Source: Longimicrobiaceae bacterium (lineage in GTDB: Bacteria > Gemmatimonadota > Gemmatimonadetes > Longimicrobiales > Longimicrobiaceae). Taken from it: a DNA stretch of 64,000 bases. The stretch is from positions 186,001 to 250,000 of the forward strand of contig DASVBS010000031.1 of assembly GCA_036375715.1 (NCBI GenBank), given 5' to 3'. The notes beneath the pieces are model-generated. The model made no database searches. It was not told where the DNA came from and worked only from the letters and a program-made list of their open reading frames with translations. Made by a program: the position numbers and the translations under genes. This document shows, piece after piece, positions 8,154 through 16,598 of this stretch (the stretch's first letter is position 1; each line of letters opens with the position of its first letter).

Positions 8154-9325
8154 TGAGCTTTGCCGCGGTCGGGAGCATCGTCTTCTCCCTGGTCCTGGTT
8201 CTGGCACTGGTCGGGATCGGCGCACGGCTGGCGCAGCGCTTCGCGGGCCGCATCGGCTCGGGTCGCGGTCGGCTGCCGCTCGAGGTGGTGCAGCGCGTGG
8301 CGTTGGGGCCGAAGCAGGGAGTCGCCATCGTCCGCATCGGCGAGCGTGCGCTCGCCGTGTCGATGGGGGAGGGTGGCGTGCGAACGTTGATGGAGCTGGA
8401 CGAGGGGAGCGTCCGCGCCATCACCGCACCCGCCGAAGCGGCGCCGCCGCCGCTCCGTGCCGTGCCGAGCTTCCGCGAGGCCCTGGGGTCCGCTGTCCGC
8501 TCCGCGTTGCGCGGCGCGGCGATCTTCGCGGCCATCTCGCTCGCGCTGAGCGCGAGTCCCGCCGAAGCGCAGCAGGCCCAGCAGGTGGAGTCGATCACCA
8601 GCGTCTCCACCCCCGACGTGGAGCGGATCGACCAGGCTATTACCCGTGTGGCGCCGACCATCGACCTGCGGGTAGGTGACGAGGCGGAAGGTGGGCTGCG
8701 GCTGAGTGGCACCGTGGGCGTGGTGGTGATGATGGGGCTGCTGACGCTCCTGCCCACCCTGATCCTGATGATGACCAGCTTCACCCGCATCCTGGTCGTC
8801 CTCCACTTCCTGCGGCAGGCGCTGGGGACGCAGAGCGCCCCGCCCGCTCACCTGGTCGCGGCGCTGGCGCTGCTGCTCAGCGGCTTCGTCATGGCGCCCA
8901 CCCTCCGTGAGGTGAATCAGACCGCCATCCGCCCCTGGCTCGACGGCGAAATCCAGCAGGCGGAGATGATGAAGACCGGCGTCGTTCCGTTCCGCGAGTT
9001 CATGGCGGATCAGGTGCGCGAGCGCGACCTCGCGATGTTCATGGATCTGGCCGAGGTGCCCGCGGTGCGTAGCGTCGACGAGGTGCCGCTCGTGGTGCTG
9101 GTCTCCGCCTTCGTCACCAGCGAGCTGCGCACCGCCTTCCAGATCGGCTTCGCGCTCTTTCTCCCCTTTATCATCATCGACCTCGTGGTCGCGGCGGTGC
9201 TGATGAGCATGGGGATGTTCATGCTCCCGCCGGCGATGGTCTCCCTGCCGGTGAAGCTCCTTCTCTTCGTCCTCGTGGACGGGTGGTCCCTGATCGTACA
9301 GGGGCTGATTTCCAGCTTCCGCTAG
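8153..9325 (+). CDS. Fused FliO-FliP flagellar export gate protein
   Basis: A single 390-residue frame covering two normally separate proteins. Residues 1 to about 100 are FliO-like: an N-terminal membrane helix, then a small cytoplasmic domain (LPLEVVQRVALGPKQGVAIVRIGERAL). Residues about 105-140 look like the retained FliP signal peptide (RSALRGAAIFAAISLALSASPAEA). From about 180 to the end is FliP (MMTSFTRILVVLHFLRQALGTQ, PFREFM, ELRTAFQIGFALFLPFIIIDLVVA). FliP forms the core of the export pore with FliQ and FliR; FliO helps its assembly. An internal GTG in frame near 8462 could also start a separate FliP, so the fusion product may be cleaved or partly re-initiated. Confidence 0.92.
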   Translation: MSFAAVGSIVFSLVLVLALVGIGARLAQRFAGRIGSGRGRLPLEVVQRVALGPKQGVAIVRIGERALAVSMGEGGVRTLMELDEGSVRAITAPAEAAPPPLRAVPSFREALGSAVRSALRGAAIFAAISLALSASPAEAQQAQQVESITSVSTPDVERIDQAITRVAPTIDLRVGDEAEGGLRLSGTVGVVVMMGLLTLLPTLILMMTSFTRILVVLHFLRQALGTQSAPPAHLVAALALLLSGFVMAPTLREVNQTAIRPWLDGEIQQAEMMKTGVVPFREFMADQVRERDLAMFMDLAEVPAVRSVDEVPLVVLVSAFVTSELRTAFQIGFALFLPFIIIDLVVAAVLMSMGMFMLPPAMVSLPVKLLLFVLVDGWSLIVQGLISSFR

Positions 9326-9335
9326 AGGCGCCGTC

Positions 9336-9605
9336 ATGTCGCAGGGAATGGTGATCGATCTCGCGCGTAACGCGGTGATGCTGGCGCTTCTGGTGGGCGG
9401 CCCGCTGATGGTCGTGGCGCTGGTGGTCGGCCTCCTCGTGAGCGTGCTGCAGGCCGTGACTCAGATCCAGGAGCAGACCCTTTCCTTCGTGCCGAAGCTG
9501 ATCGCGGTCTCGATCGCTTTCCTGGTCGCGCTGCCCTGGATGATCGAGATGATGGTCCGCTACACGACGGACCTGTTCCGCAGCATTCCGGTGATCGCCT
9601 CGTGA
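9336..9605 (+). CDS. fliQ: Flagellar export gate protein FliQ
   Basis: Normal-length FliQ (89 residues) with two long hydrophobic helices separated by the conserved loop VLQAVTQIQEQTLSFVPK. FliQ encircles the FliP5R1 core of the export pore in the inner membrane. ATG at 9336, 10 nt after fliOP; its stop overlaps the GTG of fliR. Confidence 0.97.
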   Translation: MSQGMVIDLARNAVMLALLVGGPLMVVALVVGLLVSVLQAVTQIQEQTLSFVPKLIAVSIAFLVALPWMIEMMVRYTTDLFRSIPVIAS

Positions 9606-10396
9606 CGCACTCCCCCGCCGACCTGCTCACCCCAGCGGCCGTGAACGCGCTGCTTCTACTCGCCTTTCGGCTGGGCGGGATGCTGCTCGTCGCGCCGATG
9701 TTCTCGTCGCGCACGGTGCCGGTGATGGTCCGCACGTCCCTGTTGATCGTGCTGACCTGGTTCCTGGCTCCGGTGGCGGTCGGTGCGGCAGGCGCAGGCG
9801 CTCCCTCGCTCACCCCGCTGAACGCCCTCACCGAGACGATGGTGGGGTTCGCAATCGGTCTGGGGGCGGCGGTGCTCCTGGCGGGCGCCGAGGCGGCGGG
9901 CGAGATCCTCTCGCTTTCCATTGGTCTGTCAGGCGCCGCCGCGCTGGATCCGGTCAGCCACGCGTCGCTGCCGGTGATGGGCCAGTTCACGAACCTCTTC
10001 GCGCTGACGCTCCTGCTGTCGCTCGACGGCCATATCGGGATGCTCGACGCCCTGGCGGCGACCCTGCGCTTCCTTCCGGTGGGCGCGGTGGTAGAGGGCG
10101 CCGACGGGCTGATCGCCATGGTTGCACTGGGCTCACGGCTGTTCCTGCTCGGGCTCCAGTTCGCGGCTCCGGTCGTCATGGTAGTCATGCTGGCCAACCT
10201 GGCCCTCGGCGTGCTCAGCCGCGCCGCGCCCCAGATGAACATTCTGGCGGTCGCCTTTCCGGTACAGATCGGTCTGGGGCTGATCGCGCTGTTCGCCTCG
10301 CTGCCGCTGATCGCGACCTTCTTCACGGGCTGGGATCGCGTCTACGACGAGGTCATCAGCCAGGTCCTCTTCGCGCTGTCCGGAGGGAGGCGCTGA
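9602..10396 (+). CDS. fliR: Flagellar export gate protein FliR
   Basis: 264-residue integral membrane protein with about six hydrophobic segments and FliR features (FRLGGMLLVAPMFSSRTVPVMVR near the start; RAAPQMNILAVAFPVQIGLG in the second half). FliR completes the FliPQR pore. It starts at GTG 9602 overlapping the fliQ stop and ends one base into the flhB ATG, so it is part of the same coupled block. Confidence 0.96.
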   Translation: MTHSPADLLTPAAVNALLLLAFRLGGMLLVAPMFSSRTVPVMVRTSLLIVLTWFLAPVAVGAAGAGAPSLTPLNALTETMVGFAIGLGAAVLLAGAEAAGEILSLSIGLSGAAALDPVSHASLPVMGQFTNLFALTLLLSLDGHIGMLDALAATLRFLPVGAVVEGADGLIAMVALGSRLFLLGLQFAAPVVMVVMLANLALGVLSRAAPQMNILAVAFPVQIGLGLIALFASLPLIATFFTGWDRVYDEVISQVLFALSGGRR

Positions 10397-11475
10397 TGGC
10401 GGATCGGGAGGATCGCACAGAGGAAGCAACCCCCCGGAAACGGGAGGATGCACGTCAGGAAGGACGGGTTCCCCGCAGCCAGGAGCTCACCACCGCGATG
10501 CTATTCCTGGCTGCGGCGGGGATTCTGTACGGACTCGGTCCGGCGCTCGCCCGCGGGGTCGCCTCCACGGTGACCTACGGGATGATGTCGGCCACCTCGT
10601 CCCTGCTCAACGAGCAGGGGGCGGTGGAGTTCATCCGGCAGATCGGCTGGAAGCTGCTGGCGGCCATGTCCGCCTTCCTGCTGGCGACAAGCGGCGCGGC
10701 GCTGGGGGTGTCCGCGGTTCAGGCGCGCGGAGTTCTCACGCTGAAGCCGCTCGAGCCAAAGTGGGAGCGCCTCAACCCGATCCCCAACGCCCGGCGCATC
10801 TTCGGTCTGCAGAGCCTGATGGAGCTCTGCAAGTCGCTGCTGAAGCTGCTGGTGATCGGTCTGATGCTCTACTTCGCGCTGCGAAACGCGTGGAGTGACG
10901 GCCTCGCCCTCGCCCAGCAGTCGCCGCGCCAGCTCGTGGAGGTGCTGCTCCGGTACTCCGTCCGTGTGCTGATGACCGTGGGGATCGCCTACCTCGCGCT
11001 CGCCCTCGCCGATTACACCTGGCAGATCTGGCAGCACGAGAGAGATCTGCGGATGACCAAGCAGGAGGTGAAGCAGGAGCACCGCGAGAACGAAGGCGAC
11101 CCGATGCTCAAGGCCCGCCGTCTGTCGATGGGACGATCGCTGGCCCGGCGGCAGATGTTCCAGGAGGTGCCGAACGCCGACGTGGTGGTCACCAACCCGA
11201 CGCACATCGCCGTCGCGTTGCGCTATGACCCCGCCCGCGCCGACGCCCCCATCGTGGTGGCGATGGGGCAGCGGAAGGTGGCCGAGCGCATCAAGCGGAT
11301 CGCCCGCGAGGCGGGGGTTCCCACGATCGAGAACAAGCCGCTCGCGCGCGCCCTGCTCGCCAGTGCGAAGGTCGGCATGATGATCCCGGCAGAGCTGTAC
11401 GTGGCGGTCGCCGAGATCCTCGCCTTCGTCTACAGCCGACGCGGCGACCCGCGGCGTGAGAGAGGGTACGCGTGA
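10396..11475 (+). CDS. flhB: Flagellar export switch protein FlhB
   Basis: 359 residues: the N-terminal motif DRTEEATPRKREDARQEG, four membrane helices, and the cytoplasmic autocleavage site N267-P-T-H (VVTNPTHIAVALRY). Cleavage after this Asn lets FlhB switch export from rod/hook to filament substrates, in response to FliK. Because the FliK of this window is unusual, FlhB is its expected direct partner. Start overlaps fliR, end overlaps flhA by 4 nt. Confidence 0.97.
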   Translation: MADREDRTEEATPRKREDARQEGRVPRSQELTTAMLFLAAAGILYGLGPALARGVASTVTYGMMSATSSLLNEQGAVEFIRQIGWKLLAAMSAFLLATSGAALGVSAVQARGVLTLKPLEPKWERLNPIPNARRIFGLQSLMELCKSLLKLLVIGLMLYFALRNAWSDGLALAQQSPRQLVEVLLRYSVRVLMTVGIAYLALALADYTWQIWQHERDLRMTKQEVKQEHRENEGDPMLKARRLSMGRSLARRQMFQEVPNADVVVTNPTHIAVALRYDPARADAPIVVAMGQRKVAERIKRIAREAGVPTIENKPLARALLASAKVGMMIPAELYVAVAEILAFVYSRRGDPRRERGYA

Positions 11476-13553
11476 GCACCGCCGCCGTGGGGATCCTGCC
11501 GCCGGTGCTTGCCAGCCGGCGGAACGCGGAAGTGGGGATGGCGATCGCAGTGGTGCTCGTCATCGCCCTGCTGATCGTTCCACTGCCGGCCTTCCTGCTG
11601 GACCTCTGCCTGGCGCTGAGCATCAGCCTCAGCCTGGTGGTGCTGCTGGTCGCGCTCTACACGACCGACCCGCTGGAATTCAGTGCCTTCCCGGCGCTGA
11701 TCCTCCTGCTCACACTGTTCCGTCTGTCGCTGAACGTCGCCAGCACGCGGCTGATCCTGTCCGAGGGCGAGGCGGGCGCGGTGATCGAGGCCTTCGGTCA
11801 GTTCGTGATCGGCGGCAATTACGTCGTCGGCCTGGTGATCTTCCTGATCCTGGTCGGGATCAACTTCATCGTGATCACCAAGGGTGCGGGCCGCGTGGCC
11901 GAAGTCGCGGCGCGTTTCACCCTCGATGCGATGCCCGGCCGGCAGATGGCGATCGACGCCGACCTCAGCGCCGGCCTGATCGACGAGGTAGAGGCGAAGC
12001 GACGGCGCGAGGAGATCACGCGCGCGGCGGACTTCTACGGCGCCATGGACGGCTCCTCGAAGTTCGTGAAGGGAGACGCCATCGCCGGGCTGCTGATCAC
12101 GGCCATCAACATCCTCGGTGGGATCTTCGTCGGGATGGGGCAGCGGGGTATGCCGCTGTCGCGCGCGCTCACGGAGTACACGATTCTGACCGTCGGCGAC
12201 GGGCTCATCTCGCAGATCCCGGCGCTGATCGTCAGCACCGCCGCCGGCATCATGGTGACGCACGCCTCGGGCGGCCTCCGTGTGGGTCCCGCGCTGGCGA
12301 GCCAGCTCAGCGCGCACCCGCGGGCATTGTGGATCTCCTCGGGGGTGATGGCGACCTTCGCGGTCGTTCCCGGCCTGCCTACCCTCCCCTTTCTCACGCT
12401 GGCGGGCGGTACCGCGCTGCTCGCCCGCGCCGCGACGGCGAGCGAGAAGCTGCGACTGGCACGGGCGGAGGAAGCGGAAGCCATCGAGCAGGAGCCGGCG
12501 GTCGAGGAGAGCCCGCTGCGCGACCTGCTGCAGCTCGATCCGATCGAGCTCGAAGTTGGTTACGCGGTGATTCCGCTGATCGACGAGGGTCAGGGCGGCG
12601 ACCTGCTGGAGCGCATTTCCCTGCTGCGGAAGCAGGCCGCGCTGGAGCTGGGAATCCTGATCCCGCCGGTGCGCATCCGCGACGACCTGCGACTTCCCGC
12701 CAACGAGTACGTCATCAAGCTGCGCGGCGCCGAGATCGCCCGCGCCGAGGTGATGCCGCGCTTCCTTCTCGCCCTGGATACGGGCGGGGTCTTACGCCCG
12801 ATCGAGGGGATCGAGACGGTCGATCCCAGCTTCGGCATGCCCGCGCGCTGGATCGCCGCCACCAAGCGGGGAGAGGCGGAGTCGCTCGGCTATGTGGTGG
12901 TAGAGCCGTCCACGGTGGTGGCGACTCACCTGATGGAGGTGCTGAAAGGCAACGCGGCGGATCTCCTCGGGCGGCAGGACGTGCAGGAGATGCTGGATGC
13001 GCTGCGGAAGACGCATCCCGCGCTGGTCGACGACATGGTGCCCAACCGGGTCTCGCTCGGGCTGCTGCACCGCGTGCTTCAGCGGCTGCTGAAGGAGCGC
13101 ATCCCCATTCGCGACCTGGTGACCATTCTCGAGGCGCTGGGGGACGCCGCGGAAGGGACGAAGGATCCCGAGGTGCTCACCGAGCACGTCCGCCGGGCGC
13201 TCTCCAACGTGATCGCGCGCCTGTACATGGACAGCTCGGGTTCGATCCGGGGGATCACGGTGGGCCCGCGGCTCGAGGCGGCGCTCATGGGCCTCTTCAG
13301 CCCCCGCGCCGGCCAGTCGAACCAGACCCTGCTGAATCCGGATTCGCTCGCGGCGCTGCTGCGCGACCTGTCGCAGCTGGCGGCGACCCACTCGACCGAC
13401 GGTCGTCCCGTGCCGCTGATCACGCCGCCCGGCCTGCGCGTCGGCATCCGCCGCCTCATCGAGCCCGTGCTCCCCGCGCTCCCGGTGGTCTCCATCGGCG
13501 AGCTGCCACCGCACGTGAATCTCAATAGTGTGGCGACGTGGGAAATGGTATGA
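11472..13553 (+). CDS. flhA: Flagellar export gate protein FlhA
   Basis: 693 residues, normal for FlhA. The N-terminal half has about eight membrane helices (residues 18-320) including the FHIPEP-type region (FPALILLLTLFRLSLNVASTRLIL; RADFYGAMDG-type loop). The C-terminal cytoplasmic domain (about 350-693) forms the nonameric ring that docks chaperone-substrate complexes. GTG start at 11472 overlapping flhB. A tandem/inverted repeat element begins 4 nt after the stop and separates it from flhF. Confidence 0.97.
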   Translation: MSTAAVGILPPVLASRRNAEVGMAIAVVLVIALLIVPLPAFLLDLCLALSISLSLVVLLVALYTTDPLEFSAFPALILLLTLFRLSLNVASTRLILSEGEAGAVIEAFGQFVIGGNYVVGLVIFLILVGINFIVITKGAGRVAEVAARFTLDAMPGRQMAIDADLSAGLIDEVEAKRRREEITRAADFYGAMDGSSKFVKGDAIAGLLITAINILGGIFVGMGQRGMPLSRALTEYTILTVGDGLISQIPALIVSTAAGIMVTHASGGLRVGPALASQLSAHPRALWISSGVMATFAVVPGLPTLPFLTLAGGTALLARAATASEKLRLARAEEAEAIEQEPAVEESPLRDLLQLDPIELEVGYAVIPLIDEGQGGDLLERISLLRKQAALELGILIPPVRIRDDLRLPANEYVIKLRGAEIARAEVMPRFLLALDTGGVLRPIEGIETVDPSFGMPARWIAATKRGEAESLGYVVVEPSTVVATHLMEVLKGNAADLLGRQDVQEMLDALRKTHPALVDDMVPNRVSLGLLHRVLQRLLKERIPIRDLVTILEALGDAAEGTKDPEVLTEHVRRALSNVIARLYMDSSGSIRGITVGPRLEAALMGLFSPRAGQSNQTLLNPDSLAALLRDLSQLAATHSTDGRPVPLITPPGLRVGIRRLIEPVLPALPVVSIGELPPHVNLNSVATWEMV

Positions 13554-13556
13554 GCT

Positions 13557-13658
13557 GGAAATTACGAATTACGAATTACGAATTACCAATTCTTGATTCA
13601 TTCGTAATCCGTAATTCGTAATCGGTCATTCGTAATCCGTAATTCGTAATCCGCAATT
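13557..13658. repeat. Intergenic element 1: inverted arms of GTAATTC-type heptamers
   Basis: Directly after the flhA stop, an AT-rich left arm (13558-13593) repeats the 7-nt unit AATTACG. After a few bases a right arm (13599-13658) carries the opposite-strand unit GTAATTC / GTAATCC. The two arms can fold into a long hairpin. The composition (about one third GC) is far below the flanking genes. It fills nearly the whole flhA-flhF gap. The same heptamer appears in elements 6 and 7 around gvpG. Confidence 0.85.
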
Positions 13659-13682
13659 GCCGCCAACGTTTGGGATCGTCCC

Positions 13683-14522
13683 GTGAACCTTCAGCGTTTC
13701 CTCGCTTCCGACCCCTACCGCGCCTTCGAGGCCGCTCGTGCGGCGCTCGGGGACGACGTGATGGTGGTTCGCTCGCGGGATTACCGCGAGGGGGAGCGGA
13801 GGGTCTTCGAGATCGTGGCGACCACGGAGGCCGAGGTCGCGGCGTTCCGGCGTCGGATCGAGGCGGGTCCGTTGCCGGAGCGGGGGCATGTCGTTCGACG
13901 GGGGGCGGCGCGGCCGCTGGTGATCGCGCTGGTCGGGCCGACGGGGGCGGGGAAGACGACCACCCTCGCCAAGCTGGCGTCGCACCCGCAGGTCTTCGGC
14001 AAGCGCGCGGTAGGGCTGCTGACGCTGGACACCTATCGGGTGGGCGCGATCGAGCAGCTCGGCATCGTGGCCGAGCTGACGGGGCTGCCGCTGGAGGTGG
14101 CGTACGCTGCGGGCGAGGTTCGCGCGGCGATCGACCGCCTGGCCGCCTCCTGCGAGGTGATCCTCGTCGACACCCCCGGGCGCGGCCCGAAATCCGAGGC
14201 GAACGGGGAGTGGGGCTCCCTCCTCGAGGAAGCCGACGCGGACGAGGTGCACCTCGTCCTGCCGGCGACCCTGCGCGGAGACGTGGCGGACGCCGCCGTT
14301 CGCTCCTTTGCCGAGCGCGGCGTCACCCACCTCCTGTTGACCAAGCTCGACGAGGTGCCGGGCGAGGTCGGGGTCGCCGACCTGGCGGCGGCGGTCAGCC
14401 TGCCGGCGCGCTGGATCACCGACGGGCAGGAGATCCCCACGGACCTGCGCCCCGCGGGCACTCGCATCCTCGCCTCGCTGGGGCTGTCCTTCACCGCTGA
14501 TCCGCTGCGGAGCGTCGCATGA
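13683..14522 (+). CDS. flhF: Flagellar SRP-type GTPase FlhF, short form
   Basis: 279-residue SIMIBI GTPase that guides flagellar placement. The first about 60 residues resemble the FlhF B domain (MNLQRFLASDPYRAFEAARAALGDDVMVVRS). The G domain follows almost at once with G1 VGPTGAGKTTTLAKLA, DTYRVGAIEQL, G3 DTPGRG and G4 TKLDE. Full-length FlhF proteins are about 350-450 residues and have a four-helix N domain between B and G; here there is no room for it. GTG start at 13683. The stop overlaps the flhG ATG by 4 nt. Confidence 0.92.
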   Translation: MNLQRFLASDPYRAFEAARAALGDDVMVVRSRDYREGERRVFEIVATTEAEVAAFRRRIEAGPLPERGHVVRRGAARPLVIALVGPTGAGKTTTLAKLASHPQVFGKRAVGLLTLDTYRVGAIEQLGIVAELTGLPLEVAYAAGEVRAAIDRLAASCEVILVDTPGRGPKSEANGEWGSLLEEADADEVHLVLPATLRGDVADAAVRSFAERGVTHLLLTKLDEVPGEVGVADLAAAVSLPARWITDGQEIPTDLRPAGTRILASLGLSFTADPLRSVA

Positions 14523-15361
14523 GCACGCAGCTCGAGGCTCTGCGCCGGCAACGCTCCGTACGCCCGTTCCTGTCCTCACGCGGGGATGAACGGAGTCCGG
14601 TCGTCTTCGCCAGCGGGAAGGGTGGAAGCGGCACCTCCACGCTGGCCGCGCTGCTCGCAGTGGGTGCCGCCGGCGAGGGCCTGCGGGTTCTGCTGGTGGA
14701 TGGCAGTGCGGGGATTGGCTCGCTGCACCTCTACCTGGGGACCGAGGCTGGTAGAGGTTGGGCCGCCCTGAAGGAAGGCGCTTCGCCGGAGGAACTGCTG
14801 GTGGCCGTAGCGGAGCGGCTCACCCTGCTCCCGAGCGGTGAGGCCACGGCCGCGAGCGCGGTCTCGGCCGCGGAAAGGCAGGCGCTCTTCCGCCGCCTCG
14901 CGCCGCTCTTCCCCGCCTACGACCTCGTGGTGGTGGACGGCGGCTCGCGCGTGGAGTCTGTGATGGCCGCATGCGCGGCCGGCGCTTCCCGGCTGGTGGC
15001 CGTCACCACGCCTGATCGGGTGTCGCTCGCCGCCACCTACGCGCTGGTCAAGGTGGCTCTCGCGCGCATGCCGGATCTGTCGGTGGCGGTCCTCGCGAAC
15101 CGGGGTGGCGATGGGGCGGGCGAGAGTATTCGCGCGGCGGCGGTGCGCTTCCTCGACCGAACGGTGGATGCAGTGGGCGCCATCCCGGACGACGAGTGCC
15201 TGCGCGCGGGGATCAACGCGGGCATGAACCTACAGGACGCGGCGACGGGATCTCCGGCCGCCGCAGCAATCATCAAAGCGGGAAGTCGATTCGTGCGCGG
15301 TCTCCGTGCGGGTTCGGCGGCCGGCGAAACGCTACAACTCTCTCGGAGGTCGTTCCCATGA
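14519..15361 (+). CDS. flhG: FlhG/FleN-type MinD-like protein with degenerate P-loop
   Basis: 280 residues with the FlhG fold: N-terminal QLEALR helix similar to the FlhF-activating helix, a deviant P-loop region, and the late motif LVAVTTPDRVSLAATYALVKV typical of MinD/FlhG. The P-loop reads GKGGSGTST: the signature lysine (K34) is kept but the Walker lysine (position 39) is Thr. The usual DxDxGLAN and DTGAG motifs are also replaced (VDGSAGIGS, VDGGSRVE). ATP hydrolysis is therefore doubtful. Position between flhF and fliA is the standard one, so the role in controlling flagellar number or placement is probable, perhaps as a non-catalytic regulator of FlhF. Confidence 0.88.
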   Translation: MSTQLEALRRQRSVRPFLSSRGDERSPVVFASGKGGSGTSTLAALLAVGAAGEGLRVLLVDGSAGIGSLHLYLGTEAGRGWAALKEGASPEELLVAVAERLTLLPSGEATAASAVSAAERQALFRRLAPLFPAYDLVVVDGGSRVESVMAACAAGASRLVAVTTPDRVSLAATYALVKVALARMPDLSVAVLANRGGDGAGESIRAAAVRFLDRTVDAVGAIPDDECLRAGINAGMNLQDAATGSPAAAAIIKAGSRFVRGLRAGSAAGETLQLSRRSFP

Positions 15362-16122
15362 ACGAGGCATCCTTCCCGGAACAGCGGCCGGACGGCACGC
15401 TGGAGCCGCTCGCGCGCGACCGTCTGCTCACCGAGCACCTCGGCCTGGTGCACCACGTGGCCCGGCAGCTCTCTCGCCGCCTGGCCGTGGAGGTCGATTT
15501 CGACGAGCTGGTCAGTGCCGGCACCATCGGCCTGATGAACGCCGTCGACTCGTTCGACCCTGGGCGCGGCCTCGCGTTCAGCACCTTCGCCGCCCCCCGG
15601 ATTCGCGGCGCCATTCTGGACGAGTTGCGCCGCCAGGACCACGTACCGCGCTCGATCCGGCGCAAGAGCCGCGACATCGCAGCTGCGCGCGAGGGCTTCA
15701 CCCGGGAGCACGGCTACGCCCCCACCGACCAGGAGCTGGCGGACCAGCTTCAGGTGGATCTGAAGACCTTCTGGCGGTGGCAGTCCGAGGTCGAGGGAGC
15801 CTTCTTCGTGCCGCTCGACCAGCCCTTCAACGAGGACGACCGCCGCTCCGGCACCCCCATGCAGAGCGTCCCCGGTGTGACCGGGGAGATGATCGAGGAC
15901 GACATCAACCATCAGCAGGAGGTCGAAGTCCTCCGCGAAGCGATCATGGGGCTGAAGGAGCAGGAGCGCATCGTCCTCTCCCTCTACTACTTCGAGGAGC
16001 TGAAGCTGCACGAGATCGCGACCATTCTCGAGCTGACTGAATCGCGCGTCTCGCAGATTCGCTCCAAGGCGATCTCCAAGCTGCGCTCGGAGATCGGCTC
16101 TCTCCGGGAGCAGGTCGCATGA
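15358..16122 (+). CDS. fliA: Flagellar sigma factor FliA (sigma-28)
   Basis: 254-residue alternative sigma factor for late flagellar genes. Region 2: HLGLVHHVARQLSRRLAVEVDFDELVSAGTIGLMNAVDSFDPGRGLAFSTFAAPRIRGAILDELR in outline (core motif DELVSAGTIGL). Region 3 follows (YAPTDQELADQLQV), and region 4 ends with LKLHEIATILELTESRVSQIRSKA. Start chosen at ATG 15358, which overlaps the flhG stop (ATGA); the longer frame from 15196 lies inside flhG. No anti-sigma factor flgM is visible in the window. The stop overlaps the next gene. Confidence 0.96.
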   Translation: MNEASFPEQRPDGTLEPLARDRLLTEHLGLVHHVARQLSRRLAVEVDFDELVSAGTIGLMNAVDSFDPGRGLAFSTFAAPRIRGAILDELRRQDHVPRSIRRKSRDIAAAREGFTREHGYAPTDQELADQLQVDLKTFWRWQSEVEGAFFVPLDQPFNEDDRRSGTPMQSVPGVTGEMIEDDINHQQEVEVLREAIMGLKEQERIVLSLYYFEELKLHEIATILELTESRVSQIRSKAISKLRSEIGSLREQVA

Positions 16123-16598
16123 GCACGGTCATCGAGGCGCTGCTCGCCGTGGTGCGGGAGGCGCGGGTCTCGCCAGGCCCCTACGCGTTCGCCGTCGGTG
16201 CGGGTGCGCTCGGAGGGGCATTGCTGGCGCTGGCGATTGCGCGGATCGCGCTGGCAATTGTGAGGTTCCCGCGCCGGCGCTCGAGCCACGTCGCTTCGCT
16301 CTTCCCCAGGAGAGGAGCACAGACGGAGATCGTCCGTGCCGGCATCCCGCGGGACGCGATGGAGTTGCTGAGGCACGTCCGCGCGAGTCCTCGCGGCCGG
16401 CGGAATCTGCCGCTTCCGGCACGAATTGCCGTGCCTTTGTCGGCAGCGGGCCTGCGCGCCAACCGCGATCTGAACCTGGAACTCGTTGCCACGGAGGGAG
16501 TTGCGCACGATGTCCGACGACGCCGCCGGTCGGCACGGCCGTTGCCCCTCCGCCCGCCGACCCACACCTCGACTCACTCGCTCGGGAGCAGGGCATGA
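16119..16598 (+). CDS. Unknown small membrane protein between fliA and flgF
   Basis: 159 residues, not recognised. It is linked on both sides: its ATG overlaps the fliA stop and its stop overlaps the flgF ATG, both by 4 nt, which strongly argues that it is a real, co-translated flagellar gene. It has one hydrophobic segment (about residues 22-48, Ala/Leu-rich) followed by a basic region (RFPRRRSS) and a very Arg-rich C-terminus (about 125-159). The topology suggests a single membrane anchor with a basic tail in the cytoplasm. Nothing more can be said of function. Confidence 0.7.
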   Translation: MSTVIEALLAVVREARVSPGPYAFAVGAGALGGALLALAIARIALAIVRFPRRRSSHVASLFPRRGAQTEIVRAGIPRDAMELLRHVRASPRGRRNLPLPARIAVPLSAAGLRANRDLNLELVATEGVAHDVRRRRRSARPLPLRPPTHTSTHSLGSRA

